Part shown: positions 16,688-25,095 of the stretch, piece by piece | Numbering within the stretch: the first letter of the stretch is position 1 | How the letters are laid out: each line of letters starts with the position of its first letter | From: Gammaproteobacteria bacterium | GTDB lineage: Bacteria > Pseudomonadota > Gammaproteobacteria > Pseudomonadales > Pseudohongiellaceae | NCBI GenBank assembly: GCA_029242705.1 | Contig: JAQWTK010000065.1 | Location: 1-44,464, forward strand | Length of the DNA: 44,464 bases | Direction of reading: 5' to 3' | Translations under genes and position numbers: made by a program | Notes under the pieces: model-generated | Databases searched by the model: none | Told to the model about the DNA's origin: nothing | Seen by the model: the letters and a program-made list of their open reading frames with translations, nothing else

Positions 16688-17488
16688 TTACTGCCCGAGA
16701 ATAAATTCTAAAACGAATTTAGAGCCGTAAAAACCAATGATTAAGAAGGTGAAGCCGATTAGTGTGCCACGAATCGCTGAAACTCCTCTCCATCCCATTT
16801 TGTGACGTCCCCAAAGTAATACGGCGAAGACGCTCCATGCTAGTAAAGAAAAAAACGTTTTATGGATCACACCGTCGCGACCCCAAATGTCTTCAATGAA
16901 CAGAAATCCAGCCAATATGCCAATACTTAATAGGAATTGCCCCGCCCATAATAATTCGAATAAAAATACTTCCATATCTTGGAGAGGCGGAAATCTTTTA
17001 ATTATTCCACCCATATTTTTATGTTTAAGTTGATAATTTTGAAAAGCCAAGAAGGTCGCCTGAAGGGCTGCGATAGTCATAAAGCTATATGCAAGAATTG
17101 ATGCTAGAACGTGACTTGCTACCCCGAGACTCAGTATAGTGGGCGGGAAGGTGCTATCAGTGGTTAGCGAGCCAATAATCGTAATTATTGCTAAGGGAAA
17201 CAGCCCAAGAAATAGATTCTCCAAAGGTTTTCGTATGCTGCTAATAAGCACTAATAAGGAAATTAAAAGGGCTATAAGTGTCGAAATTTCAAAAAAGCCA
17301 AAGTGATAAGCACCATTTACCCGAATGACACCATATACGCTTGCACCGTGGGCCATAACTGCGAATGAGCCGTATAAGAAAACCTTATTCTTTCTATTTT
17401 CTTTTGAAGCGATGCCTAACCCTTGGGTGACTGAGCCGAGCAAGTAAAAGAAAATCGCGAAAAGTCCAGATATTAAGGTGATTTGCAT
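16688..17488 (-). CDS. CcsA/HemX-family membrane protein (YpjD-like)
   Basis: This 266-residue inner-membrane protein has about eight hydrophobic segments. It belongs to the cytochrome c assembly protein superfamily in its short YpjD/HemX form. Conserved histidines are visible in GVASHVLASILAYS and IHKTFFSLLAW, but the WWD heme-handling motif of true CcsA/CcmF is missing. E. coli ypjD also lies beside ffh in opposite orientation, as here, which supports the assignment. The precise role is not established. It is divergent from ffh across about 160 nt. Confidence 0.87.
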   Translation of the reverse strand: MQITLISGLFAIFFYLLGSVTQGLGIASKENRKNKVFLYGSFAVMAHGASVYGVIRVNGAYHFGFFEISTLIALLISLLVLISSIRKPLENLFLGLFPLAIITIIGSLTTDSTFPPTILSLGVASHVLASILAYSFMTIAALQATFLAFQNYQLKHKNMGGIIKRFPPLQDMEVFLFELLWAGQFLLSIGILAGFLFIEDIWGRDGVIHKTFFSLLAWSVFAVLLWGRHKMGWRGVSAIRGTLIGFTFLIIGFYGSKFVLEFILGQ

Positions 17489-17650
17489 GTTTTTGACCCA
17501 AAAGCTTAATGAGAAAGTTTCTCATATACATAGTATAGGGTGAAGCTCTTTTTAATCGAAAATCTTTTTGAAAAATGATTTGAGGTAAATAGTCTGTGCC
17601 TCTTAAGGTTGATATAATCCTCCTTTCGTTCAATACAATAGAGCACCATA

Positions 17651-19045
17651 GTGTTTGATAATTTAACTGATCGTCTATCGGGCGCCGTCCGTAAGTTAAC
17701 TGGAAAGTCATCCTTAACCGAGAATAATATCCAAGATGCTTTGAGTGAGGTTAGGCGAGCATTATTAGAAGCCGACGTTGCCTTGCCTGTAGTCAAAGAT
17801 TTTATAGACCGTGTCAGTTCTAGGGCGTTAGGTCAAGAAATTTCTAAAAGTCTAACCCCCGGGCAAGAATTGATAAAAATCGTTCAAGCTGAGCTTGAGT
17901 TGACGATGGGTTCTAGCAATGCGGCACTGGAGCTAAAGACGTCACCTCCTGCAGTAATATTGATGGCAGGATTGCAAGGAGCTGGCAAGACGACCACGGT
18001 TGCTAAACTTGCTAGATTACTAAAAGAGGAATCAAAGAAATCGGTACTAGTTGTAAGTGCTGATATTCATAGACCAGCCGCTATCCAGCAACTTCAAACA
18101 CTTGCCTCTGACGTAGGGGTAAGCTTTTTTCCAAGTGAAATCGATAAATCTCCAACAGAAATTGTGAATGCGGCATTAAATGAGGCCAAGCGAAAGTTTG
18201 CAGATGTTCTTATTGTTGACACCGCAGGGCGTCTTGCGATCGATGAAGAGATGATGCATGAAATAAAGCAAATTCATGAGCGATTGAATCCTATCGAGAC
18301 TTTATTTGTGGTTGACGCTATGTCTGGACAAGATGCTGCAATCACCGCAAAAGCTTTTGATGACGCGTTGCCATTGACTGGAGTTGTTCTCACTAAGGCG
18401 GATGGTGATGCTAGAGGAGGTGCGGCGCTATCCGTGCGCCATATTACTGGAAAGCCTATTAAATTTATCGGGATGGGTGAAAAAACCGATGCGCTAGAGC
18501 CTTTTTATCCAGACCGAATAGCTTCAAGAATTCTAGGTATGGGGGATGTTTTATCTCTTATAGAGGAAGTCGAGAAGAAAGTAGACAAACGAAAAGCAGA
18601 AAAGCTTGCTAAGAAAATAAAAAAAGGGAAAGGTTTTGATCTAGAGGACTTTAAGGAACAGCTAAAACAAATGCAAAATATGGGTGGGATGTCTAATGTT
18701 ATGGAAAAGATGCCAGGGTTAGGTGCTCTCCCTGCCGGTGCCGCAAATATGGTGGATGATTCTCAATTTCGTCGCATGGAAGCGATAATAAACTCGATGA
18801 CTATGCGCGAGCGAAATAATCCAGATGTTTTAAATGGGTCTCGAAAGCGCCGTATTACGCAGGGTTCTGGTACTCAAATACAAGACCTGAACCGATTACT
18901 TAAACAGCATAAGCAGATGCAAAAGGTAATGAAGAAAATGAAAGGTGGGAAACTAGCAAATATGATGCGCGGACTTGGTGGCATGCAAGGGCAGAGCGCG
19001 TCTGGTCTCCCTCCATTTTCTGGGGGGAAAACACCTCGGTTTTAG
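17651..19045 (+). CDS. ffh: Signal recognition particle protein Ffh
   Basis: This 464-residue SRP54-type GTPase binds 4.5S RNA and signal sequences of nascent membrane proteins and delivers them to FtsY. The N domain is at residues 1-90. The G domain has the P-loop GLQGAGKTTT starting at 107, DTAGR, and TKADGDARGG. The methionine-rich M domain follows from about 325 (repeated MGGM, MKKMKGG). The length is normal for the family. The start codon is GTG at 17651, with MFDNLTDRLS matching other Ffh N-termini. No 4.5S RNA gene was seen in the window. Confidence 0.97.
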   Translation: MFDNLTDRLSGAVRKLTGKSSLTENNIQDALSEVRRALLEADVALPVVKDFIDRVSSRALGQEISKSLTPGQELIKIVQAELELTMGSSNAALELKTSPPAVILMAGLQGAGKTTTVAKLARLLKEESKKSVLVVSADIHRPAAIQQLQTLASDVGVSFFPSEIDKSPTEIVNAALNEAKRKFADVLIVDTAGRLAIDEEMMHEIKQIHERLNPIETLFVVDAMSGQDAAITAKAFDDALPLTGVVLTKADGDARGGAALSVRHITGKPIKFIGMGEKTDALEPFYPDRIASRILGMGDVLSLIEEVEKKVDKRKAEKLAKKIKKGKGFDLEDFKEQLKQMQNMGGMSNVMEKMPGLGALPAGAANMVDDSQFRRMEAIINSMTMRERNNPDVLNGSRKRRITQGSGTQIQDLNRLLKQHKQMQKVMKKMKGGKLANMMRGLGGMQGQSASGLPPFSGGKTPRF

Positions 19046-19138
19046 TGAAACAAAGAGAACCTTAGTCCTAATATGATAGATCTGCGTAAAATCGAGTAAA
19101 TTAGGTCAAAAACCCCCACAAATAGGGTGGTTCAGAGC

Positions 19139-19167
19139 TTCCAATAGTGTGCCAATTAACATAGAAT
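19139..19167 (+). promoter_or_regulatory. Candidate sigma-70 promoter of the rpsP operon
   Basis: A TAGAAT -10 hexamer (19162-19167) lies 17 nt after a weak TTCCAA -35 (19139-19144), about 95 nt before rpsP. It lies in the 216-nt gap after ffh, where a promoter for the ribosomal protein operon is expected. The -35 is poor, so confidence is modest. Confidence 0.38.
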
Positions 19168-19261
19168 ACCCGCCTTTTTTACCTGCCTTGTGTTGTGCGT
19201 AGAGAAATGAACTCGCTTGTCAGGTAATATTCTTCATTTATCGTAAAATGGGTGCAAAAGT

Positions 19262-19516
19262 ATGGTGACAATTCGCTTATCTCGTGGTGGTGCGAAAAAG
19301 AAGCCTTTTTACCACATCACCGTTAGCGACAGCCGTAAATCTCGCGATGGTCGCTTTATAGAGCGCATTGGCTTTTTTAATCCCTCTGCGCGTGGAAAAG
19401 AAGAAAAACTTAGGCTTGACCTTGAGCGCATGTCTTATTGGCAATCGCAGGGTGCGCAGGTTAGCTCCAGAGTTTCTAGCCTTGCCAAAGATGTATCTGC
19501 GGCTTCTGCGTCGTAA
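19262..19516 (+). CDS. rpsP: 30S ribosomal protein S16
   Basis: This 84-residue protein begins [19 protein letters not shown] and contains the conserved [20 protein letters not shown] segment of S16. It is part of the 30S subunit body. It is the first gene of the conserved rpsP-rimM-trmD-rplS operon, with rimM 23 nt downstream. No oddities were seen. Confidence 0.98.
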   Translation: MVTIRLSRGGAKKKPFYHITVSDSRKSRDGRFIERIGFFNPSARGKEEKLRLDLERMSYWQSQGAQVSSRVSSLAKDVSAASAS

Positions 19517-19539
19517 AGCTCTAATTTAGTATCGCAGCT

Positions 19540-20085
19540 ATGGATAATAGCTTAGAAGTTCAGAATAAGAGTGTTGTACTAGGTCAGATTGGCAAAGTTC
19601 ATGGGTTAAAGGGATGGTTAAATCTAAATTCCTTTACTTCACCTCCGGAAAATATTTTCGATTATTCCGAATTGATGGCGGAAATCGAAGGCAGTTTGGA
19701 AATATTGGAGGTTGATCAGTTTAAGCAAAAAGCTAATGGCTTAATAGTGCATTTCGTAGGCTATGATAGTCCGGAAGTAGCAAGAAAATTAACAGGTCTG
19801 AAGTTGGCCCTATTAAGCACCTGTTTGCCTACGTTAGAAAACGGCGATTACTACTGGCATGAGTTAGAAGGAATGGAAGTTCTCAATCAAGATGGAATAA
19901 GTTTTGGAGAAATAGCACATCTTTTGGAGACTGGTGCAAATGATGTGCTTGTCGTGAGGCCTAGGAAAGATAGTATTGATGATCGAGAGAGGTTGATTCC
20001 TTACTTGAAAGAATCGGTGATAAAAAAAATTGATGTTACCAATAATGAGATTATCGTTAATTGGGAAATTAATTTCTTGGAATAG
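19540..20085 (+). CDS. rimM: Ribosome maturation factor RimM
   Basis: This 181-residue factor binds S19 and helps mature the 30S subunit head. The N-terminal RimM barrel starts at GQIGKVHGLKGWLNLNSFT (about residues 15-33). The C-terminal PRC-barrel includes YYWHELEGMEVLNQ and the family ending LIPYLKESVIKKID. The position between rpsP and trmD is the standard one. Confidence 0.96.
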   Translation: MDNSLEVQNKSVVLGQIGKVHGLKGWLNLNSFTSPPENIFDYSELMAEIEGSLEILEVDQFKQKANGLIVHFVGYDSPEVARKLTGLKLALLSTCLPTLENGDYYWHELEGMEVLNQDGISFGEIAHLLETGANDVLVVRPRKDSIDDRERLIPYLKESVIKKIDVTNNEIIVNWEINFLE

Positions 20086-20121
20086 ATAAAATCGATTTAT
20101 CGATCCAAAAAGGTGAAATCA

Positions 20122-20877
20122 ATGAGACTAGGTGTAGTCACCTTGTTTCCAGAAATGTTTACTGCTTTATCCGCTTGGGGTGTCAGTGGTAGAGCGATAA
20201 AACAGGAATTGGTGACTTTGGGATTTTTTAATCCCAGAGAATTCGCATTTGATAAACATCATACTGTTGACGACAAACCTTTTGGTGGCGGCCCAGGAAT
20301 GTTGATGAAGACAGAGCCGTTAATAGCGGCGATACACGCGGCAAAAAAAAGTCTTATTAGCGATAGTGATAATAAGAAAGCAAAAGTTGCTTATTTATCG
20401 CCTCAAGGTAAACCGATTGATCATTCCGTTATTATGGAATTGGTTGATCGAGATAGCATGGTCTTAGTGTGCGGGCGCTATCAAGGAATAGATGAGAGGG
20501 TTATTGAGCACGAAATAGACGAAGAGTGGTCGATTGGCAGCTTTGTACTAAGTGGTGGTGAGCTGGCAGCTATGGCATTAATCGATGCGATGATTCGCTT
20601 TAAGCCAGGAGCTCTAGGTGATGACGATTCAGCGAATCAGGATAGTTATAGTAATGGGCTATTACATTGCCCGGAGTATACTAGACCGCAGGAGTTTAAT
20701 GAGAGTAAAGTGCCTAGCGTACTGCTTAGTGGCGACCATAAGGCAATAAAGAATTGGCGAATAAAGCAAAGTTTAATAGCCACATTAAGAAAGAGGCCGG
20801 ATCTGATTGATGAAAAAAATTTGAATCAAGAAGAAAAAACTTTATTAAAAGAATGTATAGATGAATCTCGATCATAA
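20122..20877 (+). CDS. trmD: tRNA (guanine37-N1)-methyltransferase TrmD
   Basis: This 251-residue SPOUT-class enzyme transfers a methyl group from AdoMet to G37 of tRNAs, preventing +1 frameshifts. The N-terminus MRLGVVTLFPEMF, the DDKPFGGGPGMLMK loop, and the trefoil-knot region with SIGSFVLSGGELAAMALID are visible. The start is set at ATG 20122 because AAGGTG lies about 7 nt upstream. An in-frame GTG at 20113 overlaps that ribosome site and is rejected. Confidence 0.97.
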   Translation: MRLGVVTLFPEMFTALSAWGVSGRAIKQELVTLGFFNPREFAFDKHHTVDDKPFGGGPGMLMKTEPLIAAIHAAKKSLISDSDNKKAKVAYLSPQGKPIDHSVIMELVDRDSMVLVCGRYQGIDERVIEHEIDEEWSIGSFVLSGGELAAMALIDAMIRFKPGALGDDDSANQDSYSNGLLHCPEYTRPQEFNESKVPSVLLSGDHKAIKNWRIKQSLIATLRKRPDLIDEKNLNQEEKTLLKECIDESRS

Positions 20878-20927
20878 GGTTAACGTAAATTCTCGACAAT
20901 ATGACGTTGACTTCAGGAGTAAATGAT

Positions 20928-21299
20928 ATGAATAAAAACAAAATTATCCAGCAAATTGAAAAAGACCAAATGTCTAAAGAACTTCCAGATTTTGGTCCGG
21001 GCGATACAATAACCGTCCAGGTAAAAATTAAAGAGGGGGATCGAGAGCGCCTGCAGGCTTTTGAGGGTGTCGTTATAGGAATACGCAGTAGAGGTTTAAA
21101 CTCTTCATTTACAGTTCGAAAAATTTCGCATGGTGTTGGTGTAGAAAGAACTTTTCAGACATATAGCCCTCTTGTTGATAGTGTAAAGCTAAAACGGCGT
21201 GGTGATGTTCGTCAGGCAAAATTATATTACTTAAGAGATCTAGCAGGCAGAGCAGCGCGCATTACAGAAAAACTAGATAAAAAGCCAGAAGCAGAATAG
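20928..21299 (+). CDS. rplS: 50S ribosomal protein L19
   Basis: The product is 123 residues from [16 protein letters not shown]19 sits at the 30S-50S interface. The conserved [21 protein letters not shown] region is present (written here as one motif about residues 45-65). The ATG at 20928 follows AGGAG by about 8 nt, whereas the longer frame from 20901 lacks a ribosome site and adds 9 atypical residues. This is the last gene of the rpsP operon and is followed by a large inverted repeat. Confidence 0.97.
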   Translation: MNKNKIIQQIEKDQMSKELPDFGPGDTITVQVKIKEGDRERLQAFEGVVIGIRSRGLNSSFTVRKISHGVGVERTFQTYSPLVDSVKLKRRGDVRQAKLYYLRDLAGRAARITEKLDKKPEAE

Positions 21300-21313
21300 G
21301 TCTTAAGTCTTGC

Positions 21314-21363
21314 TAACAATTAATTAAAGATTAATCGGGGATTTAATCTTTAATTAATTGTTA
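21314..21363. repeat. Perfect 21-bp inverted repeat after rplS (AT-rich hairpin)
   Basis: Arms at 21314-21334 and 21343-21363 are exact reverse complements, with an 8-nt TCGGGGAT loop. The stem is almost entirely A and T and is not followed by a T-run (next bases AAAACAAA), so it is not a classic rho-independent terminator. It starts 15 nt after the rplS stop and may mark or protect the 3' end of the ribosomal-protein transcript. Confidence 0.8.
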
Positions 21364-21407
21364 AAACAAAATAAGCTAAGTCTATCCAGCAACTTTGGAG
21401 AAATTTG

Positions 21408-22160
21408 ATGAATATTACGCTAACTCGTCTACAAGCATTTGCTGTCTTTGTCTTCTTTGTTTTTAGTGCAGAGTCACAAGAACTGACAGCTCCTCAAGAT
21501 TTAATTGCAAAATTAAAACAATCTCTCGAAGTTTCTTCTCAAGGTCAACTTCAAATATTGGCGATTAAAGGCACGCCCCTCGCGGAAGTTTATGAAATTG
21601 AGCTAAATACTGGAGAATTGCTTTATAGCGATGCATCAGGTGATTATTTGTTTGCGGGAGATATGTATCAGACTACCGATTCTGGCTTGCTGAATCTCTC
21701 GTCTGGAACGCGGCAGATTAGAACGCTCGAGCGAATTGCAGAAATTCCAGAAAATGAGATGATTATTTATACGCCTGAAGTAGATGTAAGGGCTACCTTA
21801 ACGGTATTTACTGACGTTGACTGTACTTATTGCCGTGCCTTGCACAGAGATGTAGATGCTCTCTTGGACCGAGGAATTCAAATTCGCTATCTTGCCTACC
21901 CGCGCGGTGGGGAGGCGGCTGGCTCTTATGAAAAAATGATTTCAGTATGGTGCGCAGACGATCGGCATAAATCGCTTACTCAAGCCAAGAATGGACAAAA
22001 TCTACCAATACGTGAATGTACGACACCTATTCTTAATCATTATGAATTGGGAAATTTGATTGGTATATCAGGTACTCCAGCCTTAATATTCCCCGACGGT
22101 AGATTAATTCCTGGTTATATGGATGTTGATCGTCTAGTGGCGATGTTAAATATTGATTGA
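21408..22160 (+). CDS. dsbC: DsbC-family periplasmic disulfide isomerase
   Basis: The product is 250 residues from ATG 21408 and acts as a thiol:disulfide isomerase in the periplasm. A signal peptide is evident (hydrophobic residues about 6-20, cleavage near SAES). The DsbC N-terminal dimerisation domain runs to about 80. A thioredoxin domain follows with active site CTYC (Cys139, Cys142). A second cysteine pair (WCADD and RECTT) matches DsbC's structural disulfide. The cis-proline GTPAL is present. GGAG lies 7 nt before ATG 21408; an in-frame TTG one codon upstream is less likely. It must be kept reduced by a DsbD protein; one is encoded about 5 kb downstream. Confidence 0.93.
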   Translation: MNITLTRLQAFAVFVFFVFSAESQELTAPQDLIAKLKQSLEVSSQGQLQILAIKGTPLAEVYEIELNTGELLYSDASGDYLFAGDMYQTTDSGLLNLSSGTRQIRTLERIAEIPENEMIIYTPEVDVRATLTVFTDVDCTYCRALHRDVDALLDRGIQIRYLAYPRGGEAAGSYEKMISVWCADDRHKSLTQAKNGQNLPIRECTTPILNHYELGNLIGISGTPALIFPDGRLIPGYMDVDRLVAMLNID

Positions 22161-22185
22161 TTAAGACCTCCAGGCTAGAGAATAG

Positions 22186-22210
22186 AAACCCGCTATTTAG
22201 CGGGTTTTTT
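22186..22210 (+). terminator. Rho-independent terminator after dsbC
   Basis: The stem AAACCCGCT (22186-22194) pairs with AGCGGGTTT (22199-22207) across an ATTT loop and runs into six T (22205-22210). It ends transcription after dsbC and separates it from hom. Confidence 0.92.
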
Positions 22211-22244
22211 ATTCCTATTAGAATTAAAAACAATCGCATGCTCG

Positions 22245-22273
22245 CTGAGTTTCTTTCGAGTTTCCAGTATAAT
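22245..22273 (+). promoter_or_regulatory. Candidate promoter of hom-thrC
   Basis: A perfect TATAAT -10 (22268-22273) lies 17 nt after a weak CTGAGT -35 (22245-22250), about 80 nt before hom and just beyond the dsbC terminator. I saw no threonine- or isoleucine-rich leader peptide, so attenuation of the E. coli thr type is not supported. Confidence 0.5.
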
Positions 22274-22355
22274 CTGCGGATCGTTTTTATAAGATCTATT
22301 AAGTAAATTTTAGTGAATTCGAATTAAAGCTTCGCTAGTTCTGGGTTGAAATATT

Positions 22356-23681
22356 GTGAATAAACCTTCAGGCAGGAAAATAAATATTGGTATCTGCGGC
22401 CTAGGAACGGTAGGTGGTGGTACTTTGGCACTGTTAAATGAGAATGAAGCTGAGATAACTCAGCGGGTTGGAGCTTCACTTTGTGTCTCTCATATTGCTT
22501 CGCGCTCTTTAAATCAAGATGAAGTAATAGGTATTCCTCAATCTGGAAAAGATCCGTTCGCCGTAGTAAATGATCCCAATGTCGAGATTTTAATAGAAAC
22601 GATGGGGGGGTATGAGCCGGCGTTTGATGTCATAAAAAACGCTTTATTGAACGGGAAACATGTCGTTACAGCTAATAAAGCGCTGATAGCAGAGCGAGGC
22701 AATGAGCTTTTTGAGATAGCGGAATCTGAAGGCGCAGTTCTGGCTTTTGAGAGCAGTGTTGCGGGAGGCATACCAATTATTAAGGCGCTAAGGGAAGGGC
22801 TCGCGGCTAATAAAATAAATTGGTTAGCCGGCATAATTAATGGTACCGGGAATTTTATAATGACCGAAATGGCCTCAAAGCAGTGTCGATTCGAAGAGGT
22901 ATTAAACCAAGCTCAAGCGCTGGGGTATGCGGAAGCAGATCCAACCTTCGATATCGAGGGTATAGATGCGGCACATAAGCTAACTATTTTGAGCTCGATT
23001 GCTTTTGGAATTCCACTGAGATTTGATGGAACTTATACCGAAGGAATAAGTACAATTACTCCAGAGGACATCAGATATTCTGATGAATTAGGCTATTGTA
23101 TCAAGCATTTAGGTATAGCGCGTCGTTCAAAAAAAGGCATAGAAATGCGTGTTCATCCAACTTTAATCCCAAGATCACGATTGTTGGCAAATGTTGATGG
23201 CGTTGGTAACGCTGTGCTAGTGCATGGCAATTCAGTAGGCGCCACTCTTTATAGTGGACCTGGCGCGGGAGCAGAAGCCACCGCATCGGCAGTAGTAGCA
23301 GACCTTATAGACCTAGCTAGGCATAGCATCGCTGGGGCGGATAAGCCTGTTTACCCTCCGCTTGGTTATAAACAAATGCTTGATGATATTGAGATCGTTG
23401 ATATTGAAGATATCGAAGCCGAATATTATTTAAGAATACCGGCGATGGATAGGGTCGGGGTGATGGCTAACATTTCAAGTATTCTTCAATCCTATGGAAT
23501 TAGTATAGAAGCTGTGATTCAAAAAGAAGCGATAAGTAAGATCGTGCCAATTATCATTCTTACGCATAGAGCAGAAGAACGAAAGTTAAATTTAGCCATA
23601 AAAGCAATAGAGTCATTAGATGATGTGGCTGAAAAAATTAATCGTATCCGTGTAGAGCCGTTTGACGAAACAGAATTATAG
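22356..23681 (+). CDS. hom: Homoserine dehydrogenase
   Basis: This 441-residue monofunctional enzyme reduces aspartate semialdehyde to homoserine with NAD(P)H, on the way to threonine and methionine. The nucleotide-binding motif GICGLGTVGGGTL is near residues 12-24. NGTGNFIMTEM and the catalytic-domain GYAEADPTFDIEGIDAAHK follow. A C-terminal ACT domain (about 360-435) provides feedback control by threonine. The start is GTG at 22356. It is followed after 18 nt by thrC, forming a hom-thrC unit. The lysC aspartate kinase lies about 13 kb away. Confidence 0.97.
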   Translation: MNKPSGRKINIGICGLGTVGGGTLALLNENEAEITQRVGASLCVSHIASRSLNQDEVIGIPQSGKDPFAVVNDPNVEILIETMGGYEPAFDVIKNALLNGKHVVTANKALIAERGNELFEIAESEGAVLAFESSVAGGIPIIKALREGLAANKINWLAGIINGTGNFIMTEMASKQCRFEEVLNQAQALGYAEADPTFDIEGIDAAHKLTILSSIAFGIPLRFDGTYTEGISTITPEDIRYSDELGYCIKHLGIARRSKKGIEMRVHPTLIPRSRLLANVDGVGNAVLVHGNSVGATLYSGPGAGAEATASAVVADLIDLARHSIAGADKPVYPPLGYKQMLDDIEIVDIEDIEAEYYLRIPAMDRVGVMANISSILQSYGISIEAVIQKEAISKIVPIIILTHRAEERKLNLAIKAIESLDDVAEKINRIRVEPFDETEL

Positions 23682-23699
23682 ATCATCGATGAGTTTTCT

Positions 23700-25088
23700 A
23701 TGAAGTATATTAGTACTAGAGGAGGGTGTCCTCCTCAGAACTTCGAAGAGGTATTGTTGACTGGCTTGGCGCCTGATGGTGGTTTGTTTGTACCACAAAA
23801 TTTACCGAAACTATCGAATACTGATATAGAATCTTTACGATCCCTTAGTTATTCCGATTTGGCTATTGAGATCATTTCCCCTTTTATTGGCGGTGAAATT
23901 CCTGCTGAAGATTTACAGAAAATAATCATAGAAAGCTATAGTGGTTTTGGGCATCCCGAAATAGCGCCACTTAAGCAGCTTTCCGAGGGAGAATATCTCT
24001 TAGAGCTTTATCATGGGCCTACCTTAGCATTTAAAGACTTTGCGTTGCAGGTGCTTGGTAGGCTTCTAAATTACGTACTTTCTAAAACTAAAAAACGTGT
24101 GGTTATCCTTGGGGCAACATCTGGAGATACCGGTTCTGCGGCTCTAGAGGGCTGTCGGCATTCTGATCGCGTTGATATTTTTATTCTACATCCGCATCAA
24201 AGAGTATCCGAGGTTCAGCGTAGGCAAATGACTACAGTTTGCGGAAAAAATGTATTTAACTTGGCCGTTAACGGAAACTTTGATGACTGCCAGCGAATTG
24301 TCAAGGAGGCCTTCGCGGATCAATCATTTCTGAGTGATGACAAGCAATTAGTTGCAGTTAATTCTATTAATTGGGTGCGTATATTATTGCAAATTGTATA
24401 CTACTTTTTTGCTGCATTAAAACTTGGAGCGCCAAGTCGAACAGTATCATTTTCTGTTCCTACTGGAAACTTTGGGGATATATATGCAGGTTATTTAGCT
24501 AAGTGCATGGGATTGCCGATTGATCGCTTAGTAGTAGCCACTAATAAGAACGATATTCTTCACCGATTCATTAGTAGAAATGAGTATTCGATGACGGTTC
24601 TTAATAAAACTTACTCTCCGAGTATGGATATACTTGTTTCGTCGAATTTTGAGCGGTATTTATTTGATTTATTTGGTCGTGATAGTAAAGAGCTTTGCCA
24701 GTTCATGGATAGTTTTGGTAAGGGCTCTCTCAGTGTTGGCGAAGATCAATGGGAGCAAGTAAAAACCTGCTTTGATAGTTCAAGTGTTGATGATGAAACC
24801 ACCTGTAAAGTCATTCGCGAACTATTTAATGGAAAAGGCGAACTATTAGATCCTCATACTGCGGTCGGCCTTCAATCTGCGCGTAATTGTGCAAGAGACT
24901 CTAAGTCGCCTATGGTCACTCTAGCTACTGCACATCCAGCAAAATTCAGCGATGCGATTCTAGCTGCAGGATTAGCGGAGCCTGAGCTTCCTCCTCATCT
25001 GCAAGACCTCTTTAGTCGAGAGGAACGCTACTCGGTGGTTCCTAACGAATTATCTGCGGTTGTTGATTTTATAAAAAGTCGCGTCTAG
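23700..25088 (+). CDS. thrC: Threonine synthase
   Basis: This 462-residue PLP enzyme makes threonine from O-phosphohomoserine. The PLP lysine is Lys112 in GPTLAFKDFALQ. The N-terminus MKYISTRGGCPPQNFEEVLL and the SGDTGSAALEG phosphate-binding loop are characteristic of the long (class I) form. It is spaced 18 nt from hom and 7 nt from recJ, so the three genes may share a transcript. Confidence 0.97.
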   Translation: MKYISTRGGCPPQNFEEVLLTGLAPDGGLFVPQNLPKLSNTDIESLRSLSYSDLAIEIISPFIGGEIPAEDLQKIIIESYSGFGHPEIAPLKQLSEGEYLLELYHGPTLAFKDFALQVLGRLLNYVLSKTKKRVVILGATSGDTGSAALEGCRHSDRVDIFILHPHQRVSEVQRRQMTTVCGKNVFNLAVNGNFDDCQRIVKEAFADQSFLSDDKQLVAVNSINWVRILLQIVYYFFAALKLGAPSRTVSFSVPTGNFGDIYAGYLAKCMGLPIDRLVVATNKNDILHRFISRNEYSMTVLNKTYSPSMDILVSSNFERYLFDLFGRDSKELCQFMDSFGKGSLSVGEDQWEQVKTCFDSSSVDDETTCKVIRELFNGKGELLDPHTAVGLQSARNCARDSKSPMVTLATAHPAKFSDAILAAGLAEPELPPHLQDLFSREERYSVVPNELSAVVDFIKSRV

Positions 25089-25095
25089 TTTCTCG

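Noticed and set aside
20901-20927. Upstream ATG start for rplS
   Set aside because: AGGAG lies between this ATG and the one at 20928, and L19 proteins start like [11 protein letters not shown].
22211-22355. Threonine-type attenuator leader before hom
   Set aside because: No short ORF rich in Thr/Ile codons and no alternative hairpins before the GTG start; the only terminator belongs to dsbC.
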